From the IMG/VR virus record IMGVR_UViG_3300036795_000111, positions 1-46,291 of that record: a DNA stretch of 46,291 bases, one strand, 5' to 3'. The notes beneath the pieces are model-generated. The model did not search any database. It was not told where the DNA came from and was given only the letters and a program-made list of their open reading frames with translations. Source of the stretch: a virus. A program made the translations under genes and the position numbers. This document shows, one piece after another, positions 7,495-15,947 of this stretch; position 1 is the stretch's first letter, and every line of letters starts with the position of its first letter.

Positions 7495-8841
7495 TCATTG
7501 CCACGTACCAGGTATCGGGCTCGGCAGCGCCTTTAATGTAAATGTGGTGCCAGCATAGTGCGTGCCGCCAAACGCATTGACCATCGCGTTCTTCACATTC
7601 GCCAGATCACTCGGGGCGCACGTCGTAGTGATTCCCGACACCTCTTGATTCCAATGCTGCGACGAAAGAACGTGATTGGCCTGCATCCAATGAACAATAA
7701 GATACGTTCCGTAATCAGTGCCGTCCGGCGACGCGGTGTCGTTGTACGCCGAGCACCACTCGTCCACTGTCAGTGGCTTCCCCATCGACGCGGCGTACGC
7801 CGTGATGCGGCCCAGGACGCTGTTGGGATCGCACACGACCGAGGGGACCCCGGCATACGAGGGGCCCCCGCAGTAGCGCGCCTCGGCCCAGTCTCCCTCG
7901 GCCGTTCGGCCAGGAATGTTATCGCCGTATATGTAGATGTGAGTCTCCAAGAAATCGTAATGGCAGCTGCCGGACGGGTCGTAAGCGCGTTCTGCATCAG
8001 TGACGGGCGCGTAGAACGTCCGCCTCATCCCAGGAAATTGTGCGTCCATTGCAGCGTACATCGTGCAGACGTGCGAGATCCACGTCGAGGGCGACACGGT
8101 CGGCGACTGGCTCTCGTCGCACCCCGGCACATTGACCCAGGGGTTGTCTATGTTGCCGCAGAGAAACCACTCGTTCTGAGTTCGTATATAATAGATTGAA
8201 CTGGGGCAGCCGGAGACGTCGGACAGCTCGGCCGGATAATTCGGCGTCGCCACAGCCGGGTAGTCGATCCCAGCCACGATCGGCATCCCCTGGTCCTGTG
8301 TGCACATATTCTGACCAATGAAGTTGCCCGTCCAGTCGAGATTTCTGCCGAAGGTAGAGAGCACGGTGCCCGCGCCGTTTCCGACGAACATGGCCCAGAG
8401 CATGCAGAGATTGGTGCCGGAGTCAGTACAGCCGCCGGCATTAGCGCTGATCGACAGGGTGAAGGTTATCTGAAGGCAGTTGCCGCCTTGGCATGCGCGA
8501 ATGTCAAAATTGTGCGTCCCGTCATCCGTTCCGGCGAAGTTCCGAGCCGCCACCAGGTTGTAGCCGCTCATCTGCGTTAGGCCGGATCCGTCAAGGTCCG
8601 CGATGGTGCCCGTGAAGGTGCTGGCATCAGACATCGTGACGACAAACCCAGCCAGCGTTGCGCCCGACATCGTTGTGTCCTGGGCGGATGCGTTAACCGG
8701 AGAGATCGCAATCGGGCGCGGCGGTACGCGAACTCTCGCGGCTGCGCCGAGAATGCTGTGCCGCCATTGAGCTTGGGCGATTCCCCCGATGGCCCCGCCG
8801 GCAAACAGCAGAAGTGCCACAATCGCCGCAAACCTAATCAC
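7495..8841 (-). CDS. Secreted glycoside-hydrolase-like protein with shared N-terminal module, 448 aa
   Basis: Starts at GTG 8841 inside the TGA of the upstream gene (GTGA); the longer frame to 9240 is antisense-like and rejected. The first 130 residues (signal peptide plus Ig-like module) are a near copy of the neighbouring hydrolase. The remainder looks like a TIM-barrel glycoside hydrolase: FGRNLDWTGNF, FLETHIYIYGDN, then PLTVDEWCSAYND, where the Glu of DEW is a good nucleophile candidate at the end of a strand, and SSQHWNQE. Several Cys residues suggest disulfides. It would be exported and attack a surface or matrix polysaccharide. The exact GH family cannot be fixed by eye. Confidence 0.65.
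   Translation of the reverse strand: MIRFAAIVALLLFAGGAIGGIAQAQWRHSILGAAARVRVPPRPIAISPVNASAQDTTMSGATLAGFVVTMSDASTFTGTIADLDGSGLTQMSGYNLVAARNFAGTDDGTHNFDIRACQGGNCLQITFTLSISANAGGCTDSGTNLCMLWAMFVGNGAGTVLSTFGRNLDWTGNFIGQNMCTQDQGMPIVAGIDYPAVATPNYPAELSDVSGCPSSIYYIRTQNEWFLCGNIDNPWVNVPGCDESQSPTVSPSTWISHVCTMYAAMDAQFPGMRRTFYAPVTDAERAYDPSGSCHYDFLETHIYIYGDNIPGRTAEGDWAEARYCGGPSYAGVPSVVCDPNSVLGRITAYAASMGKPLTVDEWCSAYNDTASPDGTDYGTYLIVHWMQANHVLSSQHWNQEVSGITTTCAPSDLANVKNAMVNAFGGTHYAGTTFTLKALPSPIPGTWQ
8440..8841 (-). repeat. Long direct repeat, copy B
   Basis: Partner of 7080..7481. It covers the GTG start, the signal peptide and the Ig-like module of the 448-aa hydrolase. The two copies are substrates for homologous recombination that would delete 1360 bases and fuse either C-terminal domain to one N-terminus. 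Confidence 0.9.
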
Positions 8842-10058
8842 TGGTGTGCAAAGACCGCGGTCGAAATCGCATACGGGACCGAGCTCGTCAGGCCGACGGT
8901 GGCGGTCGCGGTGCCGGTCGACAGCAGCCGATACTCGTCCGCGCTGGGGTTGCTGCCTTGCGCCTGGGTGTCGAGCAACGTAAAGCCAGCGCCGGCCGAA
9001 ATGGTGCCGCCTCCGTCTGCCTTCGCCATCGCAAAGACAAGCTGAAACGGTTGCGTGTCCGCCCCCGTAGCCGTGACGGTCGGCGTCGTCGACGTTCCGT
9101 TGCCCCCGTTCCCAACGCCAATGTCTGGACTTCCGGCCCCCCCGACGAACTCGGCAAAATGCACTGCGGTAAACAGCTCCGTCGGCGTCCATGTTACGGT
9201 CCAGACATCGCCGCTCGCGACGCTGTTCGTGACGGGGCAATAGGCGACCGAAGTCGCGCGGGCGCCGCCCGCATAGGTCTTGAATGTCCCGGTTGCCCTA
9301 GTGCAGGAATTGCCGTGGGCGTCCGCTGCCGAGACAAAATTGCCGCTTGCCGGGTTGCTCGCAGACCCGGATTCCATCAGCCCTAAAACCACCAAATCTC
9401 CGGCAACGACGTTGGATACCGTTATCGTGCAGGTCGTGCTACTTGAGCATGACGCCGAGGCATGGTTGTTGCGGAGCTGAAGCCCGTAACCGATCTGGTT
9501 CTGCTGGGTGCCGCACCAGATGGACTCAAGCCCGGAGGCCGCCAGCACGGCGCATCCGACCATGTCCTTGGCCCCATCCGTGTCGGCAGTCAGCAATGGC
9601 GGCTGATGGTTCGGGAACCCATAACAGGTGTCCCAGGTCGGCTGAAATCCGCCCGAGCCGCTGCCCGTACCTTGCGTAAAATAAAAGACGGGCTTTTGCC
9701 CCGCCGTCTGCCCGGCGCTCGGGCACGCGATGAAACTGTTTTGACCAAGCGTCAGCGTCAGGTCCACGGACCCGGCAAACGTAGGCGTGACGGTGGCACC
9801 TGGCGTGAGGGCGAGCGGCGTAGTGGCGTTGCTGCCCGTCCAGACGTGATTGCCGGCCGCCATCTTGCCCTCGATGTACGTGTACATCTGAGTGCCCGTC
9901 GCCGATTTGGCGTTGCTGGCAGCGCCACATCCCTGACAGTCCGGGAAAATATCGGAGTCCGTTATCGACCCGACGCCCGTCAGCTGGTCGATTCGCAGCT
10001 GAGCGAATGCCGGGCTCGTCGACAACAGCAAAAAGAGCAGAAATCCGAGCCGCTTCAT
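8838..10058 (-). CDS. Secreted fibre-like protein, 406 aa
   Basis: N-terminus MKRLGFLLFLLLSTSPAFAQ is a clean Sec signal peptide with an AFA-Q cleavage site. The mature part begins LRIDQLTGVGSITDSDIF, a start often seen in phage tail-fibre or baseplate proteins (TGxxxITDxDxF), and then has beta-rich domains with many Ser/Thr/Gly and Cys pairs (DCQGCG, CSSSTTC). The C-terminal half resembles a jelly-roll or Ig-like carbohydrate-binding domain (VVAGDLVVLGLME...FAEFVGG). A virion fibre would normally have no signal peptide, which makes this odd. ATGA-type overlaps join it to both neighbours. Confidence 0.65.
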   Translation of the reverse strand: MKRLGFLLFLLLSTSPAFAQLRIDQLTGVGSITDSDIFPDCQGCGAASNAKSATGTQMYTYIEGKMAAGNHVWTGSNATTPLALTPGATVTPTFAGSVDLTLTLGQNSFIACPSAGQTAGQKPVFYFTQGTGSGSGGFQPTWDTCYGFPNHQPPLLTADTDGAKDMVGCAVLAASGLESIWCGTQQNQIGYGLQLRNNHASASCSSSTTCTITVSNVVAGDLVVLGLMESGSASNPASGNFVSAADAHGNSCTRATGTFKTYAGGARATSVAYCPVTNSVASGDVWTVTWTPTELFTAVHFAEFVGGAGSPDIGVGNGGNGTSTTPTVTATGADTQPFQLVFAMAKADGGGTISAGAGFTLLDTQAQGSNPSADEYRLLSTGTATATVGLTSSVPYAISTAVFAHQ

Positions 10059-10255
10059 TGCACGTAATTGATCGCCGTCGAGTCGGTCGTGCCGACATAC
10101 AGGAGGCAGTTGGTGGTCGTGCCTGCGACTAGGATGCAGTGCCCGGTGGGAGGCGGGGTATTGACGGGAGCCGCCAGCTTTAGGACCGCGGCCAGCGCCG
10201 AGCCCGCCACAAGAACCGAGAGCAAACCCGCCATGAGGGCGATCCGGCTCAACAC
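10055..10255 (-). CDS. Small secreted protein, 66 aa
   Basis: A signal peptide (MLSRIALMAGLLSVLVAGSALA) is followed by a mature peptide of about 44 residues with two Cys (HCILVAG, NCLLYVG) that could pair. It overlaps both neighbouring genes by a few bases. Not recognised. The short beta-type mature part could be a subunit or chaperone for the flanking fibre-like proteins. Confidence 0.6.
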   Translation of the reverse strand: MLSRIALMAGLLSVLVAGSALAAVLKLAAPVNTPPPTGHCILVAGTTTNCLLYVGTTDSTAINYVQ

Positions 10256-11331
10256 CCTACCCCCATAAGGGTGCGGGTGCAGCCGCCCGTGCTTGTGCTC
10301 GTATAGGTGATCGCGACGATGCCCTGGCCGCCATTGGCGCCATTGGCAGGAAAATAACCGGCCCCGCCGCCGCCGCCGCCATAAAGCCCACCAGCCGCAC
10401 CGGCCCCCGCGCTTACCCCCGACGCCGTGCCGCCGCCGCCGCCGCCGCCGCCGCCGCTGCCATGTGATGCGTCAAAATCAACACCGGCGCCGCCTTGCCC
10501 GCCAACAAAACCAGGGCCGCCATTTACACCCGAACCTCCGCCGCCGCCCGATCCATGAGATCCCGCCCCGCCCGCGCCACTTACGCCCCCGGCGCCGCCG
10601 GCTGTGGCGTCCTGAGCCGTACCTCCGGCCCCCCCATTGCTGCCGCCGGCACTTGGATTCCCCCCAAAAGTAGTTGAGCCGCCGCCGTTTCCGCCGCCGC
10701 CTGAGCCGCCGTAAACCACGCCACTCGCGTCGGCATTGCCGCCCCCGCTTCCGTCGCCATTCGGCCCCGCGGCGCCTCCGCCGCCACCGCCGCCGGCGCC
10801 GGATGAAGATCCTGCGGGGCCGCCGTTCCCGCCCAGGTGACTCGTGGCCCCAACGCCACCGGTATTGCCCGTCTGACCGCCCCCTTGACCCGCGGAAGTA
10901 AAACCGCTTCCACCTTTGCCGCCCTTTCCCCCAACGACAACGGCCGTGCCGGCAATGGACGCGCAGTTGGATGAGCTATTGCAGAAATACGTATCACCGC
11001 CCGCCCCGGCCGGGTTTCCGCGCGTGCCTGCGGCACCGATCGCATAAGCGACGGTGCCCGACAGCGTAACGTTGGTCGCTTTCCTGTATCCGCCGCCGCC
11101 GCCGCCCTGACCTTCGTTGCTGACGTCTTGGTCTGAGCCGCCGCCGCCAGCGCCGATGGCCTCGATCGCATTCGCGGCATTATTCCAGTCTGCCGGGACC
11201 GCAAAGCTGGTGCCGGACGTGAGGAAGCCCCGACACTGGCCGCCGCCAATCGAGCTGCCAAACCCGCACGCAGCCTGCGCCGGGACGGCGAGCGCCATTA
11301 AGGCGAGGCTGAGGAGGACTCGGCGAAACAC
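10249..11331 (-). CDS. Secreted glycine-rich adhesin-like protein, 360 aa
   Basis: Signal peptide MFRRVLLSLALMALAVPAQA, then CGFGSSIGGGQCRG. A jelly-roll-like segment (FAVPADWNNAANAIEAIGAGG) is typical of phage glycine-rich fibres. Roughly residues 60-340 are runs of GGGGSGG interrupted by short motifs, the pattern of polyglycine-II sandwich adhesins such as those at phage fibre tips. The C-terminus IVAITYTSTS is the common ending of such glycine-rich domains in phage tail proteins. Again it carries a Sec signal. Confidence 0.7.
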   Translation of the reverse strand: MFRRVLLSLALMALAVPAQAACGFGSSIGGGQCRGFLTSGTSFAVPADWNNAANAIEAIGAGGGGSDQDVSNEGQGGGGGGYRKATNVTLSGTVAYAIGAAGTRGNPAGAGGDTYFCNSSSNCASIAGTAVVVGGKGGKGGSGFTSAGQGGGQTGNTGGVGATSHLGGNGGPAGSSSGAGGGGGGGAAGPNGDGSGGGNADASGVVYGGSGGGGNGGGSTTFGGNPSAGGSNGGAGGTAQDATAGGAGGVSGAGGAGSHGSGGGGGSGVNGGPGFVGGQGGAGVDFDASHGSGGGGGGGGGTASGVSAGAGAAGGLYGGGGGGAGYFPANGANGGQGIVAITYTSTSTGGCTRTLMGVGC

Positions 11332-11337
11332 GGGGGC

Positions 11338-11724
11338 TTATGTCGTGGTGGTGGTCGTGGTCTGCGTAGTCGAGTTTAAGAAAAACGTCGACCAATCAGC
11401 CACTAACGCAGCCGTCAGGTGCGGGTCCGTGACGAGCGCACCTTGCGCCGCGACATTGGCCCCAGTAAGCGGAACCGTCCCGCCCACAGTGGCATCGGTG
11501 ATGACCGTCGTGTTGGCCGCAATAGTCCGCGCGAAAAGGGGCGCGAAAGTGGCCGGGCTGTTGACGACATTCGACGCGAACCGGATCGCAGCGGCGCTCG
11601 ACGCGCTATTACCGGCTACCGCAATGGCGTTCGTCACGAGCGCAATTTCGATCCGGCCCTGAAACGTTGCGTCTCCGGCCAGCACATGGGAGTCGGCAAG
11701 ATTAGGCGACGGCGTTGCGACCAT
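11338..11724 (-). CDS. Hypothetical structural protein, 128 aa
   Basis: Begins MVATPSPNLADSHVLAGDAT and has no signal peptide. Ala/Val/Thr-rich (FASNVVNSPATFAPLFAR) and ends in a poly-Thr tail (TTQTTTTTTT). Similar short Ala/Thr-rich proteins accompany capsid or tail structural genes. Not recognised. About 11 bases separate it from the upstream fibre gene. Confidence 0.55.
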   Translation of the reverse strand: MVATPSPNLADSHVLAGDATFQGRIEIALVTNAIAVAGNSASSAAAIRFASNVVNSPATFAPLFARTIAANTTVITDATVGGTVPLTGANVAAQGALVTDPHLTAALVADWSTFFLNSTTQTTTTTTT

Positions 11725-11735
11725 TCGTTATATCC

Positions 11736-13628
11736 TTACGAAGCATCTTGGTATGTGATGACGCCCGAGACATTCCCGGTGCTGGACTGCAGGACGCAGA
11801 GATGCTGCGCCGTCGTGGTGGTCTTGAGCCACGGCGTACCGGCAACGGAGCTAATGCCGCCATTGGCCGCGAAGGCCATGCTGGCCGTTGTGCCGCCCAT
11901 CAGGGCCACGCCGCTCGTGGCGCACACCGACCCTGTGCCCTGCACAATGCTGACGTTCTGCGCCGTCGCCGACACGAGTACGACCGAGCAAATATATCCG
12001 TTATTCGTCAGCGTCTTAACGTCCGTCGACGTCGTTTGGTTGATCGCGATGACGCTGCTGCACTGCGGCGTCGGCGTCGACGTCGACGTGACGTTGACGG
12101 GATTCGCCGAAGTGCCGATCTCAGTCCCGGATGAATTCCGCAGATTGGTGAAAAGAGCCCGCTGCGCCGTGGTCTGAAAGGTGCCGAACTGGCCGTTCGT
12201 CAGGGCATTGCTGGTCGCGGTCGTCTGAAAGAAGCCGCCGACATTCAGGAACCCCGAAGTTCCGGCCGTGAAGGCGCCTTCGTCCGTTGGCGTCACCAGG
12301 CAGTTTGAGCAATTCTCATTCAGCGCATTGGAGGTCGAGTTGATGGCGTTCCCGGACCCGTCCGTCAGCCCAACTTTTTGGATGCCCGAGGCAGCGGTCG
12401 CCACGCTGTTGCCGGCGATCTTCGTCAGGTTGTTCGCCTGGGCGTTGACGTTCAGGAATTTGCTCGCGTCGACCTGCAGTTGATCCCACGTCGTACCGTT
12501 GAACCCATACATCCAAGCGATGGTTTGCCCGTTTGTCGAGCTGGTCGCGACCCCGCTCGTGGCGTTGCTGGCCGAGCCGCCCGAACAGCCAACCTGGCAA
12601 TTTACGTCGAGGAAATGTGAGGCGTCGACCAGGCCCCAATCGAGGTTCCCGCTGGCGTTCTTGAACCCAACCGCCGTGCCGGTCGACGGAAAAGCGCTAC
12701 TAAAGGTAGCGCCCGGCGTTACGCCGCCCGTCACGTTGACATTGAGGGAGGTTCCGGTCGCCGCCAATGTGGGAGGAAGATTCGTAATTCCAAAGCCCGC
12801 GCTGCCGGGCACCACATTCAGCACCCCGGATGACGAACGAAGCTGGTCCCACGTCGTACCGTTGAACCCATACAGCCACGAAACGCTCTGCCCATTTGTC
12901 GAGCTGGTCGCGACCCCGCTCGATGCGTTGCTGGCCGAGCCGCCCGAACAGCCAACCTGGCAATTCACATCAAGGAAATGCGAGGCATCGACGAGACCCC
13001 AATCAAGATTGCCGCCGGCGTTCTTGAACCCAACCGCCGTGCCGGTCGCGGGGAACGCGCTCCCAAAGCTAGAGCCCGTCGTAACGCCGCCCGTCACGTT
13101 GACATTGAGGGAGGTCCCGGTCGCGGCCAACGTGGCGGGAAGATTCGTGATCCCAAAGCCTGCGCTGCCAGGCACCACATTCAGCGCACCGGATGTTGAA
13201 AGAAGCCGGTCCCACGTCGTACCGTTGAATCCGTATAGCCACGCCAGGGTTTGCCCGTTCGTCGAGCTCGTGGCGACCCCGCTCGACGCGTTGCTGGCCG
13301 AGCCGCCCGCGCAGCCGACTTGGCAGTTTACGTCGAGGAAATGCGACGCATCGACGAGCCCAAAATCAAAGTTTCCGGCGCCGTTCTTGAACCCAATGGC
13401 CGTGCCGGTTGACGGAAAGGGGCTCCCAAAGCTGGAGCCAGACGAGCCCCCGGCATTGGTGCAAAGTAACCCCGACGCGGTTTGCGAGACGGGCTGCACG
13501 GACCCGAGCGGCCATCCGCTCACCGGCCCAGCGGCGCCGCACGAACTCACCACCGTCGCTTGACTCTGTGCGTGCGCATGGCCCGCCGCCATCACGAGCG
13601 CAGCAAACACGAGGGCGAGCCAGCGCAT
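11736..13628 (-). CDS. Secreted repeat-containing fibre-like protein, 630 aa
   Basis: Starts at ATG 13628 within the TGA of the upstream gene (TGATG). Signal peptide MRWLALVFAALVMAAGHAHA. Residues about 65-400 hold three repeats of roughly 120 aa, each with GTAxGFKNxxGNxDxGLVD, ASHFLDVNCQVGC, TSSTNGQ, YGFNGTTWD and GFGITNLP. The third copy is shorter. The C-terminal 200 residues contain VSATAQNVSIVQGTG and WLKTTTTAQHLCVLQSS, like beta-propeller or head-fibre tips. The paired Cys in each repeat suggest disulfides. Probably an exported or surface fibre. Confidence 0.7.
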   Translation of the reverse strand: MRWLALVFAALVMAAGHAHAQSQATVVSSCGAAGPVSGWPLGSVQPVSQTASGLLCTNAGGSSGSSFGSPFPSTGTAIGFKNGAGNFDFGLVDASHFLDVNCQVGCAGGSASNASSGVATSSTNGQTLAWLYGFNGTTWDRLLSTSGALNVVPGSAGFGITNLPATLAATGTSLNVNVTGGVTTGSSFGSAFPATGTAVGFKNAGGNLDWGLVDASHFLDVNCQVGCSGGSASNASSGVATSSTNGQSVSWLYGFNGTTWDQLRSSSGVLNVVPGSAGFGITNLPPTLAATGTSLNVNVTGGVTPGATFSSAFPSTGTAVGFKNASGNLDWGLVDASHFLDVNCQVGCSGGSASNATSGVATSSTNGQTIAWMYGFNGTTWDQLQVDASKFLNVNAQANNLTKIAGNSVATAASGIQKVGLTDGSGNAINSTSNALNENCSNCLVTPTDEGAFTAGTSGFLNVGGFFQTTATSNALTNGQFGTFQTTAQRALFTNLRNSSGTEIGTSANPVNVTSTSTPTPQCSSVIAINQTTSTDVKTLTNNGYICSVVLVSATAQNVSIVQGTGSVCATSGVALMGGTTASMAFAANGGISSVAGTPWLKTTTTAQHLCVLQSSTGNVSGVITYQDAS

Positions 13629-13879
13629 CACTGCCCCGACTGCGGAACCGGATCGGGTTTAGGGGGCGCGGCGGCGGCCTTTTGCTGCTCGATCATCTGC
13701 CGCTGAAGGTCGGCAATGATTTCGGCAACCTGATCATATGGCGCCTGCCCGAGCGCGTGGCCGATCGTCGCCATGTTCTGCGGCGTGATCCTGATCGTGT
13801 ACTCGGTAATGCCCGCCGCCTCGGCCCGCGATGCCAGCAGGAAGAACGCCACCATTGCCGGGAATGCGAGCCTCGTCAT
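13628..13879 (-). CDS. Small secreted protein, 83 aa
   Basis: Signal peptide MTRLAFPAMVAFFLLASRAEA, then an amphipathic helix with GQAPYDQVAEIIADLQRQM and a Pro-rich end (PPKPDPVPQSGQ). Its start overlaps the coiled-coil gene (ATGA) and its stop overlaps the repeat fibre start. It could be a periplasmic partner of the fibre-like proteins; otherwise unrecognised. Confidence 0.6.
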   Translation of the reverse strand: MTRLAFPAMVAFFLLASRAEAAGITEYTIRITPQNMATIGHALGQAPYDQVAEIIADLQRQMIEQQKAAAAPPKPDPVPQSGQ

Positions 13880-14403
13880 TGCTCAACCAAGTTCTCTTGT
13901 AAGACTTCGCGTAGACGCTTGTGCTTGGCCCAATAGGTGTCGTGCAGCGTCCGCGCGGCCTTCTCATGCTCGGCCAAATCGTCAGAGCGCCGGTTGATGT
14001 CCCCGACCGCCGCCGCGAGGCTCTTTGCCTTCTCGGCCAATTCCTCGGCCTTGGCCTTCTGTCCTGCCTCGACCCTCTGCCTGACGGCTTCCCATGCCGC
14101 CTTTTCGGCATTGATGGCGGCCAATGCTTCGCCCATCGTTTTCTCGCGCGCATCAAGCTCGCGGCTGCGCGCCTCTGCGTTGGCGGCCATCGTCGCTGCC
14201 TCGCTGAGCTTGGCCTGCGCGACGCGGATAGACTGCTCATTGACCTGCTGCTGCACTTGCAGGCGCTTCAGTGCGTTATCGTGCTCTTCCTGCGCCGCCC
14301 GCATCGCGGCGATGCGCTTTTTCGACTCGTCATCAGTCAGGATTGCCGAAAGGACAGCGAGCTGTCTGGCCTCCCCTTCGCTCAGAAGATCGGGGGTATC
14401 CAT
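13876..14403 (-). CDS. Coiled-coil protein, 175 aa
   Basis: A strongly helical, charged protein. Heptad-like patterns run from about residue 25 to 165 (QEEHDNALKRLQVQQ, KAKAEELAEKAKSLA). No signal peptide and no known domain. It may be a trimeric or dimeric stalk or assembly factor for the adjacent fibre genes. Its ATG lies in the TGA of a 22-codon micro-ORF, implying translational coupling. Confidence 0.65.
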   Translation of the reverse strand: MDTPDLLSEGEARQLAVLSAILTDDESKKRIAAMRAAQEEHDNALKRLQVQQQVNEQSIRVAQAKLSEAATMAANAEARSRELDAREKTMGEALAAINAEKAAWEAVRQRVEAGQKAKAEELAEKAKSLAAAVGDINRRSDDLAEHEKAARTLHDTYWAKHKRLREVLQENLVEQ

Positions 14404-14471
14404 CAGCCCTGCTGACCCCCGCCCCTGCTGCGCCGCTTAGCAATGTCGCAAACTCCTACTCCTACGCCCAT
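14403..14471 (-). CDS. Micro-ORF, 22 aa, coupled to coiled-coil gene
   Basis: ATG 14471 is preceded by GGAGG five bases upstream, an ideal ribosome binding site formed by the last codons of the spike-base gene. It encodes MGVGVGVCDIAKRRSRGGG and ends in a TGA that contains the ATG of the coiled-coil gene. It may be a real microprotein or a leader that delivers ribosomes to the next gene. Confidence 0.4.
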   Translation of the reverse strand: MGVGVGVCDIAKRRSRGGGQQG

Positions 14472-14473
14472 TT

Positions 14474-14755
14474 TTACCTCCAAAGAGCCACGATGCCGGT
14501 GGCGTTGGTTCCGGTCGCCATAACCCTAGTTACCCTGAGCGGCACGAAGCCGGTAAAAGCGGCGACAAATGTAAAGAGGATGCCAGTCTCGCCGCCGAGC
14601 ATAATGACCGTGAGCGTCTGTCCCGCCGTCGCGTTGAGAAACAAGGCGGTCGACGCGTTGGTGAGGTCGACGGTATCGCTCGGCGTGACAGCGGCGGCAT
14701 GCACCGCCGGGTCGGCGGAATGAGCATCGTAATGTGAGCCGATGGATGCGGCCAT
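14474..14755 (-). CDS. Spike base protein, RCAP_Rcc01079-like, 93 aa
   Basis: Contains AVTPSDTVDLTNASTALFL, then AGQTLTVIMLGGETGI, then VPLRVTRVMATGTNATGIVA. This is the conserved pattern of the spike-base family named after the Rhodobacter capsulatus gene-transfer-agent head-spike gene: a small beta-barrel with VTPSDT, a central Gly turn and a C-terminal RVxRVxATGTxAxxIVAL. In gene transfer agents the product forms the base of head spikes that bind capsule. Its position upstream of the fibre-like genes suits a base for receptor-binding fibres. Confidence 0.75.
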   Translation of the reverse strand: MAASIGSHYDAHSADPAVHAAAVTPSDTVDLTNASTALFLNATAGQTLTVIMLGGETGILFTFVAAFTGFVPLRVTRVMATGTNATGIVALWR

Positions 14756-14859
14756 TCACGCAATACCCCTATGGGACGCAACGCCTTGGATATACCACAT
14801 CTTGCGTCTCGTCACGTCTTTATGGCTCCCTAGCATGCCGCTACCTGAACAACCATGTT

Positions 14860-14885
14860 GCCGCCTTCGGGCTGCCTCTTTTTTA
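14860..14885 (+). terminator. Rho-independent-like terminator facing right
   Basis: GCCGCC-TTCG-GGCTGC forms a stem with one mismatch and a UUCG tetraloop, followed by CTCTTTTTT. It reads on the plus strand, opposite to the late genes, so it would stop antisense transcripts. The surrounding 14756..14882 stretch holds no gene. Confidence 0.5.
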
Positions 14886-15947
14886 GTGCTGCACCCAAGT
14901 AGAGCCGTTGCAGAACGCGAGCGTTACGTTGCTGCCGCCGCCGGTCAGTGCCCCCCCAAAAGACACCGCGGTATTGTTATCGCTCACTCCCGCGAGCTGA
15001 TATTTCGCCGCCGCGTTGCAGGTCGGCAGCGACGCGACCGGATAGAAGCTGTACTGGATTGGACCGTTGCTGAAGAGGTAGACGGAGCTCGCGGGGGGGC
15101 CGGTGAACTCGAATTTCTGCGCGGCGTTGATCCGCTGCGCGTAGGTAACGGGCGCGCCCGCCCCATCGAGCGCATTGAACGCGACAAACTGGCTCGGCAC
15201 ATTGGCCCCGCTTATCGCGTTGGCGCCCACCACAAGAGCGTTGATCGCGGTGCCGGAATCGCTTGAAAAGCAGTTCGTCCACATGATTCCGGTGCCAAGC
15301 GGTCGGCAGCGAAAGCCTTGCGCCAGAGCCGGCTGGGACAGCGAAGCCCCGGCGACGAAGAGGCCGTTTACCGTGGTGTTCGGACTGGTAACGTTAAAGT
15401 CGAATTCGTTCTGTAGAAACTTGCCAGTACCGGCGGTTACAACTTGCGACGTGTTGTCGGTCAGGTTCGTGTTGATACCCCACTCGGCGGCATTATTGAC
15501 CGCGGCAACGCCCATGCCGAAGTAGAGCACGCCGGCACCGGACGTGGCGCCCGCACCCAGCGGGTTGTTGTTGAGCTGATAGGCGGCGTACTGGTTGACG
15601 TTGGTCACCGTGGTCCCGGCAACATCGACACCGACCGAGCGGTGGGTGTCGAAATTGTTGACCAGCGCCGATGTTGCCATGCGGTAGATCGCATTCGCGG
15701 TCGGCGAAGTGACTGAGGAAATCTGCTGCTGAAACGAGTCGACCGTGAGCGGCGACGTGACGCTGCCGGTCACCCCCGCGGCCAGCGCATTCAGCGAGCT
15801 GGCCGGAATGGGGCAGCCGTTGACAAACGCCCCGCTGAGGGTGCCGGTGAACAGGTTCGGGTTCGGCACGCACCCGACTTGCGCATGCGCCGCACCCGCC
15901 ATCAGCATCAACAAAAGGCCAGCCAGAAGCCTATGGACCAAGACCAT
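14883..15947 (-). CDS. Secreted fibre-like protein, 354 aa
   Basis: Starts at ATG 15947 with GGGGGGA upstream; the frame extends further but overlaps the nozzle gene. Signal peptide MVLVHRLLAGLLLMLMAGAAHA, then QVGCVPNPNLFTGTLSGAFV. The mature part is a beta-rich domain of the kind found in phage tail fibres and head spikes (YRMATSALVNNF, WGINTNLTDNTSQ, YFGMGVAAVNNAAEW). It ends in a short module with a Cys pair (CNAAAKYQLAGVSDN, FCNGSTWVQH) typical of C-terminal tail-fibre tags. Upstream of the spike-base gene, it may be one of its fibres. Confidence 0.65.
   Translation of the reverse strand: MVLVHRLLAGLLLMLMAGAAHAQVGCVPNPNLFTGTLSGAFVNGCPIPASSLNALAAGVTGSVTSPLTVDSFQQQISSVTSPTANAIYRMATSALVNNFDTHRSVGVDVAGTTVTNVNQYAAYQLNNNPLGAGATSGAGVLYFGMGVAAVNNAAEWGINTNLTDNTSQVVTAGTGKFLQNEFDFNVTSPNTTVNGLFVAGASLSQPALAQGFRCRPLGTGIMWTNCFSSDSGTAINALVVGANAISGANVPSQFVAFNALDGAGAPVTYAQRINAAQKFEFTGPPASSVYLFSNGPIQYSFYPVASLPTCNAAAKYQLAGVSDNNTAVSFGGALTGGGSNVTLAFCNGSTWVQH

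Noticed and set aside
8842-9240. N-terminal extension of the 448-aa hydrolase to 9240
   Set aside because: The extension is an alternate frame of the upstream fibre gene; GTG 8841 with a GTGA overlap and an immediate signal peptide is far better.
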